DNA from: Kitasatospora sp. NBC_00240
Lineage (GTDB): Bacteria; Actinomycetota; Actinomycetes; Streptomycetales; Streptomycetaceae
Direction: 5' to 3'
Length of the DNA stretch: 64,000 nt
Assembly: GCF_026342405.1 (NCBI RefSeq)
Contig: NZ_JAPEMU010000001.1
Location: 3,162,001 to 3,226,000 of the forward strand
Of this stretch, positions 42,745 through 51,649 are shown piece by piece. The notes below the pieces were generated by a model. That model ran no database searches. It saw nothing but the letters and a program-made list of their open reading frames with translations, and had not been told where the DNA came from. The position numbers and the translations under genes were made by a program. Within the stretch, counting starts at the first letter, position 1. Each line of letters opens with the position of its first letter.

Positions 42745-43119
42745 TCACAGCCTCCCCGGCAAGTCACCGGAAACCGCAACGCCGCCGCTTTCGATCTTCC
42801 AGAAGATACTGTCGCCATCTTCGTCGTCACTCACGAGGAACAGCCCCGACACCTCTTCCACGGCATTGGCGACAGCAGAGATCTGGCTGAACACAAACTG
42901 GACTCCCTGGACCCTCATGGCGGCACCGAAGAACACATGCCCGGCCCCATTGATAGCCGTTTCGGGATAAATCCAGCCCTCCATGTACAGGTCAACCTGA
43001 TCCGCCCCCAGGAAGAATTCGGCCGACCTCGCGGAGTGATCGGCCACGATTCTGCGAATCACCGACCAATCTTCCTCATCACAGTCGATGAAGCCTCGCA
43101 CGTCATAGAATCTGGACAT
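42745..43119 (-). CDS. Probable cognate immunity protein of the RHS toxin
   Basis: The 124-aa acidic protein begins two bases after the RHS toxin stop, the usual place for an immunity gene. It has no signal peptide, so it would act in the cytoplasm. Features include DVRGFIDCDEEDWSVIRRIV, a GHVFFGAAMRVQGVQFV strand block and an acidic DDEDGDSIFWKIE near the C terminus. I recognise no specific Imm family. Codon use is visibly less GC-rich than in surrounding genes, as in the toxin tip, suggesting they arrived together. Confidence 0.7.
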   Translation of the reverse strand: MSRFYDVRGFIDCDEEDWSVIRRIVADHSARSAEFFLGADQVDLYMEGWIYPETAINGAGHVFFGAAMRVQGVQFVFSQISAVANAVEEVSGLFLVSDDEDGDSIFWKIESGGVAVSGDLPGRL

Positions 43120-43121
43120 TT

Positions 43122-46100
43122 CTAATTATGCCCCAGACCTTCGACCACAGCCCCACCCTTACGCTCGACATATTTCCTCACGTCAGGATGGGCTCCGTAT
43201 TTGAACCAGTATTCAAATGAAATGCCCATTTCAGCTGCCGTCTCCGCCGTCCAGTTGATCTGCTTTCTCGTGCTTTTGCTAAGGAAATTGTGCGGCTTAT
43301 TCACCGCACTCCACGTACGCTTGACCTGGATCAGCAAATCATCGGTCACGGAATCCACCTCCCTAGGGCCGATAATTTTTGACTTTCCGCCCGTGATAGC
43401 ACGAACCTGGTCTTCGTAGTGGACATCGGCGGCTTCCTTCCACTTTCCACTCCTGAGCAGATCGCGCGCCTTGTCCGACAGGGTACGCGGAAGCTTTGAT
43501 TCTTGATAAGGGGAAAGCCCCAGTGGGTCCGCCCAGGCAAGGGGATTGTGGACGTAGGAGTCCGCGTTGGGCGCGGCTACCAGCCCCAGCGGGTCCGGAC
43601 TGGCGTACCGCGCCGTCTCCGGGTCGTAGTAGCGGTGGACGTTGTAGTGCAGGCGGGTCTCGGGGTCGAAGTACTGGCCGGGGAAGCGCAGGGGTGTGTA
43701 GGTGGTGCTGCTGCTGGGCCAGGTGGTGTTGCCCCAGAGGGTGGGGGTGGTGCGCCAGGCGATGGTGCCGGTGGCGGGGTCGACCAGCTCCGTCGGGGTG
43801 CCGACGAGGTCGGTGACGATGGCGAAGAAGCGGCGGTCGACCTCGGCCTGGGCGGTTCCGGGGGTGGTGATGGTCTCGGTCTGGGCGAGGGGCTGGAGGC
43901 CCTTGTGGTCCCAGCTGAGGGTGTGCGGGCCGGGGAGGTAGGGGGCGTGGGTGGTCTGCTCGGCGAGGGTGGGGCCGTCCCAGGTGAAATCGGTCCGTTC
44001 CTCGACGGCAGCGCCGTCGGCGGCGAGGCGTTGCTTGGCGGTCCGGCGGCCGAAGGGGTCGTAGAGGTAGCGCCAGCGGGTGCCGTCGGGGGTGGTGACG
44101 GCGGTGAGGCGGTCCTCGGCGTCCCAGGCGTAGTGCCAGCTGTCGGGCTTGCGGTCGAGGCGGGTCTTCTGACGCAGGGTGATGCGCCCGGCGTCGTCGT
44201 ACTCGTAGCGGATGCGGCCGGCGGTGGTGAGCCGGGTGCCCGTGTAGGTGCGCGGGCCGAGGGCGGCGCGGGTGGCGCCGGTGGCGGGCCAGTGGGCGTC
44301 GGTGAGGTTGCCGGCCGGATCGTAGGCGTAGGACTCGGTCCAGCCGGCGGCGCGCACGGCGGTGACGCGACCGGCGGCGTCGAGGTCGAAGGTGCGGCGG
44401 CCGGACAACAGGTCGTCGACGCCGGTGAGGCTGCCGTCGGCGCGGTAGGTGTAGCCGCGTCGCTGGAGGGTCTGGACGGCGGTTCCCAGCGTCTGGCCGG
44501 TGAGCCGGTGGTCGGCGTTCCAGGTGCTGGCCAGCGTGAGGTCACCGCCGAAGCCACGAGAGTACTCGCGGCCCGCCGCGTCGTACGCGAAGTCGAGGGT
44601 GCCGCCGGGTGTGGCGAGGGCGGTGGGGTGACCGGCTGCGTCGTAGGTCCAGGTACTGGTGTGTCCGGCGGGGGTGGTTCGACGGGTGCGGCGCCCGAGG
44701 GCGTCCCGGGTGTGGGTGAGGGTGCGGCCGTTGACGGTCTCGGTGAGCAGGTTGCCCAGGACGTCGACGGTACGGACCAGCTCGGTACCGGGACCGCTGG
44801 CGCGGAGCAGGTGACCGGCCCGGTCGTAGGCGTAGGTGGTGAGCAGCCCGGCGGCGTCCTTGGCGATGGTGCGGCCGAGCACGTCGTAGGTGTACCGGAT
44901 CCGCTGGCCGAGCGGGTTGGTACGGGTGACGAGCTGACCGGCGGCGTCCAGTCGGTATCCGACCGTCCGCTGCTGGAAGTCGCTCTCGGCGACCAGCCGA
45001 CCGGCCGCGTCGTAGGTGTAGTTCCAGGTCTGGCCGACGGCGTTGGTGACGGCGGTCAGCTGCAGCTGTGCGTCGTGGGTGAAGACGTGCCGGACACCGT
45101 CCGGTCCGGTGCGGGCGGCCAGCGTCTCGAAGTCCGTGTACTCGCAGCTGGTGACCTGGCCGAGGGGGTCGACATGGGTCAGCAGGTTGCCCTCCCCGTC
45201 GTACGTCCAGGACTCGGCGGCGCCGTCGGGTGCGGTGCGCGAGGCGGGGTACCCCTCCGTGGTCCAGGTCATCAGGGTGGTGCCGCCGAGGGCGTCCGTC
45301 ACCGCGACGGTGCGGCCGAAGGCGTCCCGCTCGTAGCGCTGCACGGAGCCGGACGGCTCGGTGACCTCGATCGGCAGTCCGGCCGCGTTGCATCGGACAA
45401 GGGTCACGTGTCCGAGCGCATCGGTGACGGAGGCCAGGTGCCCGAGGTCGTCGTAGGCGTAACGGGTGACGGCCCCGGAGGGGTCCGTGAGGGTGGTCCG
45501 CCGGCCCGCCTCGTCGTAGGTCTGGCGCCAGGTGGCTCCGCCGGCCTCCACGATCACCGACGGCAGGCTGAGTTCCGTGGCGTAGGCCGCGAGCGACTGC
45601 GCGCCGTCCGGGCGGGTGACGGCTACCAGGTCGCCGGCGCCGTCGTACTCGAAACGCGTGGTGCGGCCCAGCGGGTCCGTCTCGGCGAGCAGCCGGTCGT
45701 ACTCGTCGCGCTCGAAGCGCGTGGTGTTCCCGAGCGGGTCGGTCCGGGCGACGACCTGGGCGTGCTCGTTGACGTGGTGGAGCGTGGTGTGGCCCAGGGC
45801 GTTGGTCTCCGCGTTGACCCGGATCCCGGTCTCCGGGTCCGGCTCCCCGTACTCGAAGTGGAACCGGAGCCAACCGCCGCGGCCGCCCTCGTCGACCACG
45901 CGGCCGAGGCGGTCGTAGGTGTAGGTGTAGTGGCTGTCGTTGCGGTCGGTCCAGGAGACGATCCGGCCCTGGGCGTCGTTGGCGAAACGCATCGGCAGGC
46001 CGGAGGAGTTGTAGACCTCGGAGAGGTGACCGTCGGTGTAGCCGTAGCGGACCAGGACCTCGTCCCGGCGGTCGGGACCGGCCCCCACCAGCCGGAGTTC

Positions 46101-47888
46101 GGTGATGCGCCGACCGCTCGTCCGCACCAGGAGACGGTAGCCGCCGGAGTGGGTCAGGGAGAGCGGGGTGCCCTCCGCGTCGTAGGCGTAGTCGAGGTGG
46201 CGCCCCGAGCGGTCGCGGACCCTGGTCAGCAGCGCGCTGTCGCCCTCGGGGGTACGGGTGAACTCCCGGACCAGGCCCCGCGAGACGTCAGTGAGCGTGA
46301 AATCGCCGTACTCGTCGACATCGAGATCGGTGCGGGCTCCGGCGCTCGCCCGGGTGGGCAGTCCCGGCACCGGGTGGGGGTAGCGCTGGGAGACCCGCTC
46401 CGGGCCCAGGTAGATGACCCCCTCGGCGTCGATCTCCAGCCGCTCGTCGAAGGTGCAGACCCAACGTGGGCCCATCCAGCGTCCGGCCTGGTAGCCGGAC
46501 TCGAAGGTGCGGGTGAAGAGCAGCGGCAGGGAACCGGCCAGCGAGACGTCCGTCTGGTCGACGAACATCCGCCCGGTCGCCACGTCGACGGGCTCGCCGC
46601 CCTCGCAGATCGCGTCGTCGGCCCGGCCCGCCTCCCTCGGCCTCTCGACCTGCTTCCTCGCCGCCGCCTTCTCCGCGTCCCGCACGGCAGTCCGCTTCGC
46701 GGCTGCCTCGGCGCTGTCGCGGCCGAGGCCGAGGGCGGTGCGTTTGGCGGCGGACGCGGCTGTGCTGCCGCCGCCGGTGACGGCCCCGGAGGCGAAGTCG
46801 AAGAAGAGTTTGCCGCCGGCCTCGCTCGGATCCTTGCCCCAGCCGGAGCCGAGCAGTGACGTGGCCACCCGGTCGGGGTGGTTGGCGGCGCCGAGCAGGC
46901 TGGTGGCGGTGGTGTTGACCGAGGTGGCGAACTCGGCGGGGTGGGTGATGTTGTAGACGTCCATCGGGTTGAGGGTCCGGGCGAAGCGGAGGGTGTCCGC
47001 CGCTCCCTTGGCGAAACCACCCGCGAAGTGGGTGAGCTCGACGCTGCCGCCGACCATGGCGTCGGCGTAGTCCTTGCCCGCCCGGTGCAGGAAGTCCGGC
47101 TTGCCCGGTGCGGTGGCGGTGGCCGCTTCCACGGCTGTCCTCGCTGTCCGGGCCGCTTCGGTGCGCTGCTTGCGGGCGGCCGCGAGGAGGTCCTGGGCGC
47201 GTTTGCGGTCCCCCTCGCCCGGGTCCTGGAACGCGCCGGGCGAGGTGGGAACGGTGCCCGGGTCCGTCCCGGCGTCGATCTTGGCGTTGTAGGCCCGGAC
47301 GTCCTTGCGATAGGCCTCGGCCTTCCGGTTGTAGGCGTCCGCGGCCTGCTCGTACGCCTTCGTGCCGCGCTCGTACAGCTCGACGGCTTCGGCCGCCTGC
47401 CCCTGGGCCCAGGTGACCGTCTTCGCGTACGACTCCAGGGCGCCGGCCGCGGCACCGCAGGCCTCGCCGGCCACGATCCACTTGCGTGGCTGGCCGTCGA
47501 ACTTGGCGCGGAACGCGTCAGCCGCCGCACCCTTCCAGTGGTCGGAGTCGAGCCGGGTCAGGCCCTGGCCGGTCGAATCGAAGGCCCTCTCGAAGTCCCG
47601 CAGGTGCGAGACGCGCTCGCCGATCGCGTCGACGTCGCCGCGCAGCAGTTCCCTCGGGTCCTTGGTCCGTCCGAGTTGCTCCTCCCCCACCTGGGCGCCG
47701 AGGCTGTCGGCCACCCGGTCGCCGAAGTCGTCGACCATGTCGGCGGCGCCTTCGAGGCCCACCGACTCCAGTGCGTCCCCGACCAGGTGCGTGCCGGCTC
47801 CGACAGCCTTGCCGACGAACTTCTGCCCGTCGTGGACGAGGCCACCGAGCCCGTCACCGGCCTTGCTGACGAAATCCCCGAACCCCAT
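43122..47888 (-). CDS. RHS-repeat polymorphic toxin with T7SS-like N terminus and nuclease-like C-terminal tip
   Basis: The product has 1588 aa. Residues 1-130 resemble the putative T7SS-secreted domain of actinobacterial toxins (FGDFVSKAGDGLGGLVHDG, then DSDHWKGAAADAFRAKF, a WxG-like motif). Residues 150-300 are helical. DUF6531 begins near 430 (GEPVDVATGRMFVDQTDVSL). Some 30 RHS/YD repeats run from about 530 to 1410. The core closes with DPETARYASPDPLGL and WADPLGL near 1458. The last 130 residues are the toxin tip. Its REVDSVTDDLLIQVKRT offers an Asp and QxK arrangement of a restriction-endonuclease fold, followed by HNFLSKSTRKQINW. ATG 47888 overlaps the WXG-type gene. An antibacterial role is likely. 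Confidence 0.9.
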   Translation of the reverse strand: MGFGDFVSKAGDGLGGLVHDGQKFVGKAVGAGTHLVGDALESVGLEGAADMVDDFGDRVADSLGAQVGEEQLGRTKDPRELLRGDVDAIGERVSHLRDFERAFDSTGQGLTRLDSDHWKGAAADAFRAKFDGQPRKWIVAGEACGAAAGALESYAKTVTWAQGQAAEAVELYERGTKAYEQAADAYNRKAEAYRKDVRAYNAKIDAGTDPGTVPTSPGAFQDPGEGDRKRAQDLLAAARKQRTEAARTARTAVEAATATAPGKPDFLHRAGKDYADAMVGGSVELTHFAGGFAKGAADTLRFARTLNPMDVYNITHPAEFATSVNTTATSLLGAANHPDRVATSLLGSGWGKDPSEAGGKLFFDFASGAVTGGGSTAASAAKRTALGLGRDSAEAAAKRTAVRDAEKAAARKQVERPREAGRADDAICEGGEPVDVATGRMFVDQTDVSLAGSLPLLFTRTFESGYQAGRWMGPRWVCTFDERLEIDAEGVIYLGPERVSQRYPHPVPGLPTRASAGARTDLDVDEYGDFTLTDVSRGLVREFTRTPEGDSALLTRVRDRSGRHLDYAYDAEGTPLSLTHSGGYRLLVRTSGRRITELRLVGAGPDRRDEVLVRYGYTDGHLSEVYNSSGLPMRFANDAQGRIVSWTDRNDSHYTYTYDRLGRVVDEGGRGGWLRFHFEYGEPDPETGIRVNAETNALGHTTLHHVNEHAQVVARTDPLGNTTRFERDEYDRLLAETDPLGRTTRFEYDGAGDLVAVTRPDGAQSLAAYATELSLPSVIVEAGGATWRQTYDEAGRRTTLTDPSGAVTRYAYDDLGHLASVTDALGHVTLVRCNAAGLPIEVTEPSGSVQRYERDAFGRTVAVTDALGGTTLMTWTTEGYPASRTAPDGAAESWTYDGEGNLLTHVDPLGQVTSCEYTDFETLAARTGPDGVRHVFTHDAQLQLTAVTNAVGQTWNYTYDAAGRLVAESDFQQRTVGYRLDAAGQLVTRTNPLGQRIRYTYDVLGRTIAKDAAGLLTTYAYDRAGHLLRASGPGTELVRTVDVLGNLLTETVNGRTLTHTRDALGRRTRRTTPAGHTSTWTYDAAGHPTALATPGGTLDFAYDAAGREYSRGFGGDLTLASTWNADHRLTGQTLGTAVQTLQRRGYTYRADGSLTGVDDLLSGRRTFDLDAAGRVTAVRAAGWTESYAYDPAGNLTDAHWPATGATRAALGPRTYTGTRLTTAGRIRYEYDDAGRITLRQKTRLDRKPDSWHYAWDAEDRLTAVTTPDGTRWRYLYDPFGRRTAKQRLAADGAAVEERTDFTWDGPTLAEQTTHAPYLPGPHTLSWDHKGLQPLAQTETITTPGTAQAEVDRRFFAIVTDLVGTPTELVDPATGTIAWRTTPTLWGNTTWPSSSTTYTPLRFPGQYFDPETRLHYNVHRYYDPETARYASPDPLGLVAAPNADSYVHNPLAWADPLGLSPYQESKLPRTLSDKARDLLRSGKWKEAADVHYEDQVRAITGGKSKIIGPREVDSVTDDLLIQVKRTWSAVNKPHNFLSKSTRKQINWTAETAAEMGISFEYWFKYGAHPDVRKYVERKGGAVVEGLGHN

Positions 47889-48526
47889 CAGTGCTCCCCC
47901 TCCCCAGCGGCCTGCCCCTCGGCAGGCTTCGGCGGCCGGGGCCCGAACACCTGGTCCTGCACGGCCCGGTACTCGGCACCCTTGCCGGCCAGGTCGGCGG
48001 CCTTCTCCTGGAGCCCGAGCGGCCCGTTGGAGAGGTCGCGGCCGGCCTCCTTCCACGCCGTGCCGATCCGGTCACCGGATTTGCCGAAGGACTCGGCCGA
48101 GTAGTCGGCATGCTCGATCTGGGTCCACGGGTTGTCCGCGCCGATCTGCCCCCAGGTCTTCTGCTCGGCGTCCTCCCCGGTGAGGTGCGGGTTGCCCATC
48201 GCGGCGGAGGCGATGTTCTTGGCGACACCACTGAGGTACTGCTCCTGCTCGTGGTAGAGCCCCGCCGACAGTCCCAGCCGGACGGCGATCTCGTTGCCGT
48301 CCTGCACCAGCGTGCGCACCCCCCACTCCCAGCGGTCACAGAATCCGGCGAACGCGCCCTGCAGCTCGCCGTCACCCATGGCGAGGCCGGACAGCTCCAG
48401 CATCGAGAAGCCGCGGCCGGTCACCGCCGAGCCGGTGACGCCGAGTTCCTTGAGCTCGGCGATGGCCGCGTCGATGCCCTTGGCTGCCAGCTGCAAGGCC
48501 TGCGGGTCGACCTGGAAACCGGTCAC
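47888..48526 (-). CDS. WXG/ESX-like helical protein upstream of the RHS toxin
   Basis: The 212-aa product starts VTGFQVDPQALQLAAKGIDA and is predicted helical. WEWGVRTLVQDGNEIAVRLG and LYHEQEQYLSG resemble the ESX/WXG100 helix pair with a YxxxE-type secretion signal (YHEQE). The C-terminal half (WTQIEHADYSAESFGKSGDR) is family-specific. It overlaps sseB-like and RHS genes by four bases on each side. It is probably a co-secreted partner or loading factor for the toxin. Confidence 0.75.
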   Translation of the reverse strand: MTGFQVDPQALQLAAKGIDAAIAELKELGVTGSAVTGRGFSMLELSGLAMGDGELQGAFAGFCDRWEWGVRTLVQDGNEIAVRLGLSAGLYHEQEQYLSGVAKNIASAAMGNPHLTGEDAEQKTWGQIGADNPWTQIEHADYSAESFGKSGDRIGTAWKEAGRDLSNGPLGLQEKAADLAGKGAEYRAVQDQVFGPRPPKPAEGQAAGEGEH

Positions 48527-48957
48527 CGGGACTGCCCCCGTCCGTCCGGTGCGGCGCTCCCGGGCACGATTCCGGTGAGCGGCGGGAAGAACAGCGGGTA
48601 CGGGCCGGCCACGTCCACCACGACCCCCGCCGGCACGTCGAGGGCGGGGATCACCGCATCGAGCAGCCGTGCGCCGTGGACGGTCAGGTGGTCCCATCGG
48701 CCGTCCGGCCGGTCCGCCGCGCGCTCCTTGGCGAAGGGGCCGAAGGCCTCCTCCCCGGTAAACACGAACACCCGGCGCACGCCGCCCGACCCGGCCGTCC
48801 AGAGACCGTCCCCGACCGTCGGCGCGAGCACCGTCGTACGTCTGAACTCGCCCGGCAGGGAGGGCCCGTCGCCCCGCCCCGCGTGCATGTCGGCGATCCG
48901 CTCCGCAAGCCCCACCGCGCTCACCGCACCCCCCGGTACGTCGACGACGTCTTCCAT
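48523..48957 (-). CDS. SseB-domain protein, first gene of the toxin operon
   Basis: The 144-aa product resembles the SseB N-terminal domain (FRRTTVLAPTVGDGLWT, GGVRRVFVFTGEEAFGPFA and an ending VVVDVAGPYPLFFPPLTG). SseB-type proteins accompany ESX/T7SS-like and polymorphic toxin loci in actinobacteria, but their function is not settled. ATG 48957 is preferred; GTG 48972 is possible but lies in the upstream hairpin. It overlaps the WXG-type gene (GTGA). Confidence 0.75.
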   Translation of the reverse strand: MEDVVDVPGGAVSAVGLAERIADMHAGRGDGPSLPGEFRRTTVLAPTVGDGLWTAGSGGVRRVFVFTGEEAFGPFAKERAADRPDGRWDHLTVHGARLLDAVIPALDVPAGVVVDVAGPYPLFFPPLTGIVPGSAAPDGRGQSR

Positions 48958-48971
48958 TCGATCACGACGCA

Positions 48972-49023
48972 CCCGCGCCCCGGGCCGGTTCCGGGGGTTT
49001 CGGAGGCCGGCCCGGGGCGCGGG
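48972..49023 (-). terminator. Perfect 17-bp hairpin after the LAxTG protein gene
   Basis: The arms at 48972-48988 and 49007-49023 pair without mismatch. It follows the stop at 49045 and immediately precedes the sseB-like gene, so it separates the surface protein from the toxin operon or limits read-through into it. Confidence 0.75.
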
Positions 49024-49044
49024 CGTGGATCGGGGCGGGCCGGG

Positions 49045-49734
49045 TCAGTGGCGGTTGCCCCGGCGGCGGGAGAGCAGGAGCAGGGCTCCGCCTATCAGGA
49101 CGACGGCGCCGCCGGCTGCGGCGACGATCGGGGTCGCGCTGCTGCCGCCGGTCTGGGCCAGGGCCGGGGTGGTGCTCGCGGCCTTCACGGTCGCGGGGGC
49201 GCTGGTGGCCGGCGCGCTGGTGGCCGGGGCCGCGGAGGTGGTGGTGCTGGTAGGGGCGACGGTGGGCGAGGCCGAGCCGCTGGGTGTCGCCGTGGCGGTG
49301 CGGGTGGGGGTCGGCGAGGTGCTGGGGGTCGGCGGGGTGGTGGGGGTGGTGGGGGTCGGGGACGGGGTGGCGCAGACCGCTATGGTCTTGGTCTCCGTCA
49401 CGTTCCACTGGGGGTTCTTGGGCTGTTCGGTGGTGGTGACGACCAGGGTGGCCATGACCGGGGCGCTGTGCGCCTTGACGGTGAAGCTCTGGTGGTAACC
49501 GCTGCCGAACTGGTGCTGGTCCACCACCTTCTCGCCGTCGATGGTCAGGCTGACCAGGTTCTTGACGTTCTTGCTGCCGCTGTAGTCGGCCAGGTCGACG
49601 GTGACCTTGTCGCAGGTCACGGACCAGGCCGGGGTGTGCGCCGAGGCACCGGTGGCCAGAACGCCGGACAGCAGGACGGCGGTGCCGGCGGCTGCGGCGA
49701 GCGCCGCGCCGCGAATGCGCACGTGTCGCGCCAT
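49045..49734 (-). CDS. LAxTG-anchored cell wall protein, 229 aa
   Basis: A signal peptide occupies residues 1-30 (GAALAAAAGTAVLLSGVLATG). A secreted beta-rich domain of about 90 residues contains two cysteines. A long Thr/Pro/Ser stalk follows. The C terminus is a sortase signal LAQTG with a hydrophobic helix and a basic RRRGNRH tail, the LAxTG class used by Streptomyces sortase E. No sortase is in the window. ATG 49734 follows GGAGGG. Confidence 0.85.
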   Translation of the reverse strand: MARHVRIRGAALAAAAGTAVLLSGVLATGASAHTPAWSVTCDKVTVDLADYSGSKNVKNLVSLTIDGEKVVDQHQFGSGYHQSFTVKAHSAPVMATLVVTTTEQPKNPQWNVTETKTIAVCATPSPTPTTPTTPPTPSTSPTPTRTATATPSGSASPTVAPTSTTTSAAPATSAPATSAPATVKAASTTPALAQTGGSSATPIVAAAGGAVVLIGGALLLLSRRRGNRH

Positions 49735-50023
49735 TTCGCTCTTCCCTCCGAAGGGGCTTGGGCGGCAAGGGTGTTGAACACGCCGGGAGCTGTGCCGGGA
49801 AGTACGCCGAGGGGCGTTCCGGGGATGGTCCGGGCCTGCCTGCCGCGAGGTTGCGGGGGACTCTACCGCCCCTGCGGCCACCTGCCACCCCCGCCGAACG
49901 TCCGGATCAGGAATGGTCGTTGGGCACCCGCGGGCCCGGGCGCCCCCGGCGGCCGCCGCCCTCCGGGGACCGCCGGACGGGACTGCGCAGGCCACCGGTG
50001 CCGTGGCGGGCGTGCGAACAGCG

Positions 50024-50063
50024 CGGTGCCCCCGGTGGCCAGGAGTGGTCACCGGGGGCACCG
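50024..50063 (-). terminator. Hairpin after the choice-of-anchor A gene, within a 377-bp gap
   Basis: CGGTGCCCCCGGTG pairs perfectly with 50050-50063 across a 12-base loop. The gap 49735-50111 between the two surface-protein genes otherwise holds only the promoter region of the 49734 gene; I see no further gene or clear operator in it. Confidence 0.7.
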
Positions 50064-50111
50064 GTCCGTTCGGAGCCTCGGACTTTCAGACCTTCGGACG
50101 GACGACAGCCG

Positions 50112-51413
50112 TCAGGCCTTGCCGGCCGCCCTGCGGCGGCTGGCGACCACGATGCCGCCACCGGCCGCGAGGACGACCAGGCCGCCGATCGCGATCGGCA
50201 GGGCGCCGCCCGCGCCGGTGAGCGCGAGGCCGCCGCCGGTGCTCGGGGTGGCCGAGGGGCTGACGCTCGGGCTGGGGACGGCGCCGGGGGTGGCCGGGGC
50301 GCTGCCGGTGGCGCTGGGCGAGGGTGCGGGCGTGCCGCCGGTGCCGGGGGTGGCGGCGGGCGAGGTGCCGGCGGGGGCGCCCGGAGTACCGGGGGTGGCC
50401 GGGGCGGAGGCGCTGCCGGTGGGGACGCCCGGGGTGGTCGGGACGACGACCGGGGGCACCTCGGCGGGCAGGCAGCCGGTGAAGGGGTAGTGGTGGGTCT
50501 CGGCGCCGCCCTTGCCGGTGAGCGACTTGGCGATGACCGAGCCGTTGACCGGGCCGCCGCTGCCGAGGTCGAAGGCGGCGTTGGGGGCGAGCACGCTGCC
50601 GGACCACGCGGCGGCGCTGTTCTTGACGACCTTGGTGGCGGTCGGGAAGTTCCAGAGCAGCTTGGCGCGCACGGCGCCGCCGGCCGCGGACTGCAGCTTG
50701 TCGTCGAGGACGTAGCTCTTCCTGTCCGCGTCCCAGAGGAAGAACCCGGTGGTGCCGGCGGCGGCCATGTCGTAGCCGGAGCCGGTGACGTTGACGATGG
50801 TCGAGGCGCCGGCCGGGACGTTCAGGTACACCTCCTTGGCGCCCTGGAGGGTCGCGGCGGCGACGGTGAAGGTGTTGACCTGGGTGTCGGTGCCGGTGAG
50901 GGTCAGCCGGTCGCCGGAGCTCTCGACCTTGGCGCCGGCGGTGGCGGGCGCGGCGGCGAGGGCGGTGGAGGCGGCGCGCAGCTTGCCGAACTCGGCCCCG
51001 AAGTCGATCGGGGACGTGCCCTTGACGATCTTGCCCTGGTGGGCGTCGGCGACGCCGGTCAGGGTGCCGCCGTAGATGCCGTTGCCCTTCATCACCTGGG
51101 TGTTGGTGCCGGTGAGGTTGCCGGCGACGACCAGGGCGTTGCCGCCGGGGAGGGCGGCCACCTGCTCGGCGGTCAGTTCCTGGCCGACGGTGAAGCCGCC
51201 GGTGAAGTCGGCGTTGCCGCCGATCGCGACGGCGCCCTCGGCGTCCGGGGTGTGGGTGTCGTCGCCCTCGACGAACTCGCCGTAGAGGTTGGCGACGCCG
51301 AGGCTCTGGCACTGCCGGCCGGCCTCGGTCGCGTGGGAGGCCGGCGCGAGGAGGGCGCCCAGGGCCAGGGAGCCGCCGAGTGCGAGGGCGGCGGCGGGTA
51401 CGGATATGCGCAT
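50112..51413 (-). CDS. Choice-of-anchor A family wall protein with LALTG sorting signal
   Basis: The product has 433 aa. The signal peptide is residues 1-29. The choice-of-anchor A domain (about 35-300) shows the family order: FVEGDDTHTPDAEGAVAIGGN, ALVVAGNLTGTNTQVMKGNGIYGG, LWNFPTATKV and WSGSVLAPNAAFDLGSG. A Thr/Pro/Ser/Ala stalk leads to LALTG, a hydrophobic helix and a basic RRRAAGKA tail. This places it covalently on the peptidoglycan, probably as an adhesin-like surface layer component. ATG 51413 follows GGAGAT. Confidence 0.88.
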   Translation of the reverse strand: MRISVPAAALALGGSLALGALLAPASHATEAGRQCQSLGVANLYGEFVEGDDTHTPDAEGAVAIGGNADFTGGFTVGQELTAEQVAALPGGNALVVAGNLTGTNTQVMKGNGIYGGTLTGVADAHQGKIVKGTSPIDFGAEFGKLRAASTALAAAPATAGAKVESSGDRLTLTGTDTQVNTFTVAAATLQGAKEVYLNVPAGASTIVNVTGSGYDMAAAGTTGFFLWDADRKSYVLDDKLQSAAGGAVRAKLLWNFPTATKVVKNSAAAWSGSVLAPNAAFDLGSGGPVNGSVIAKSLTGKGGAETHHYPFTGCLPAEVPPVVVPTTPGVPTGSASAPATPGTPGAPAGTSPAATPGTGGTPAPSPSATGSAPATPGAVPSPSVSPSATPSTGGGLALTGAGGALPIAIGGLVVLAAGGGIVVASRRRAAGKA

Positions 51414-51649
51414 GTGCAGGATCTCCGCGGTAGGTGCGGGGTGGGAGAGGTCCACAGGTATGGACCAATCGCACTCTTGCGGCCGAGCTGGCGAATGGTC
51501 AAGACCTTTGCCTCGCAGTGGTAGAGACCTGTGACCGCAATACCGACAAAACACCCATGCGTGATCACGCTCGCGAAGTGCCGCCCGCCACGCCCCGCGC
51601 CCGGCGGCCCCGCCGGAAGATCGTCAACCGTCCAATCTAGGATGAATCC

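Noticed and set aside
43600..46400. Repeated DNA resembling a repeat array
   Set aside because: The periodicity is that of degenerate RHS/YD protein repeats, not identical repeats with spacers; not CRISPR.
43503..46859. Plus-strand open frame of 1118 codons opposite the RHS gene
   Set aside because: Shadow frame; Gly/Val-rich without motifs, while the minus strand shows regular YD repeats.
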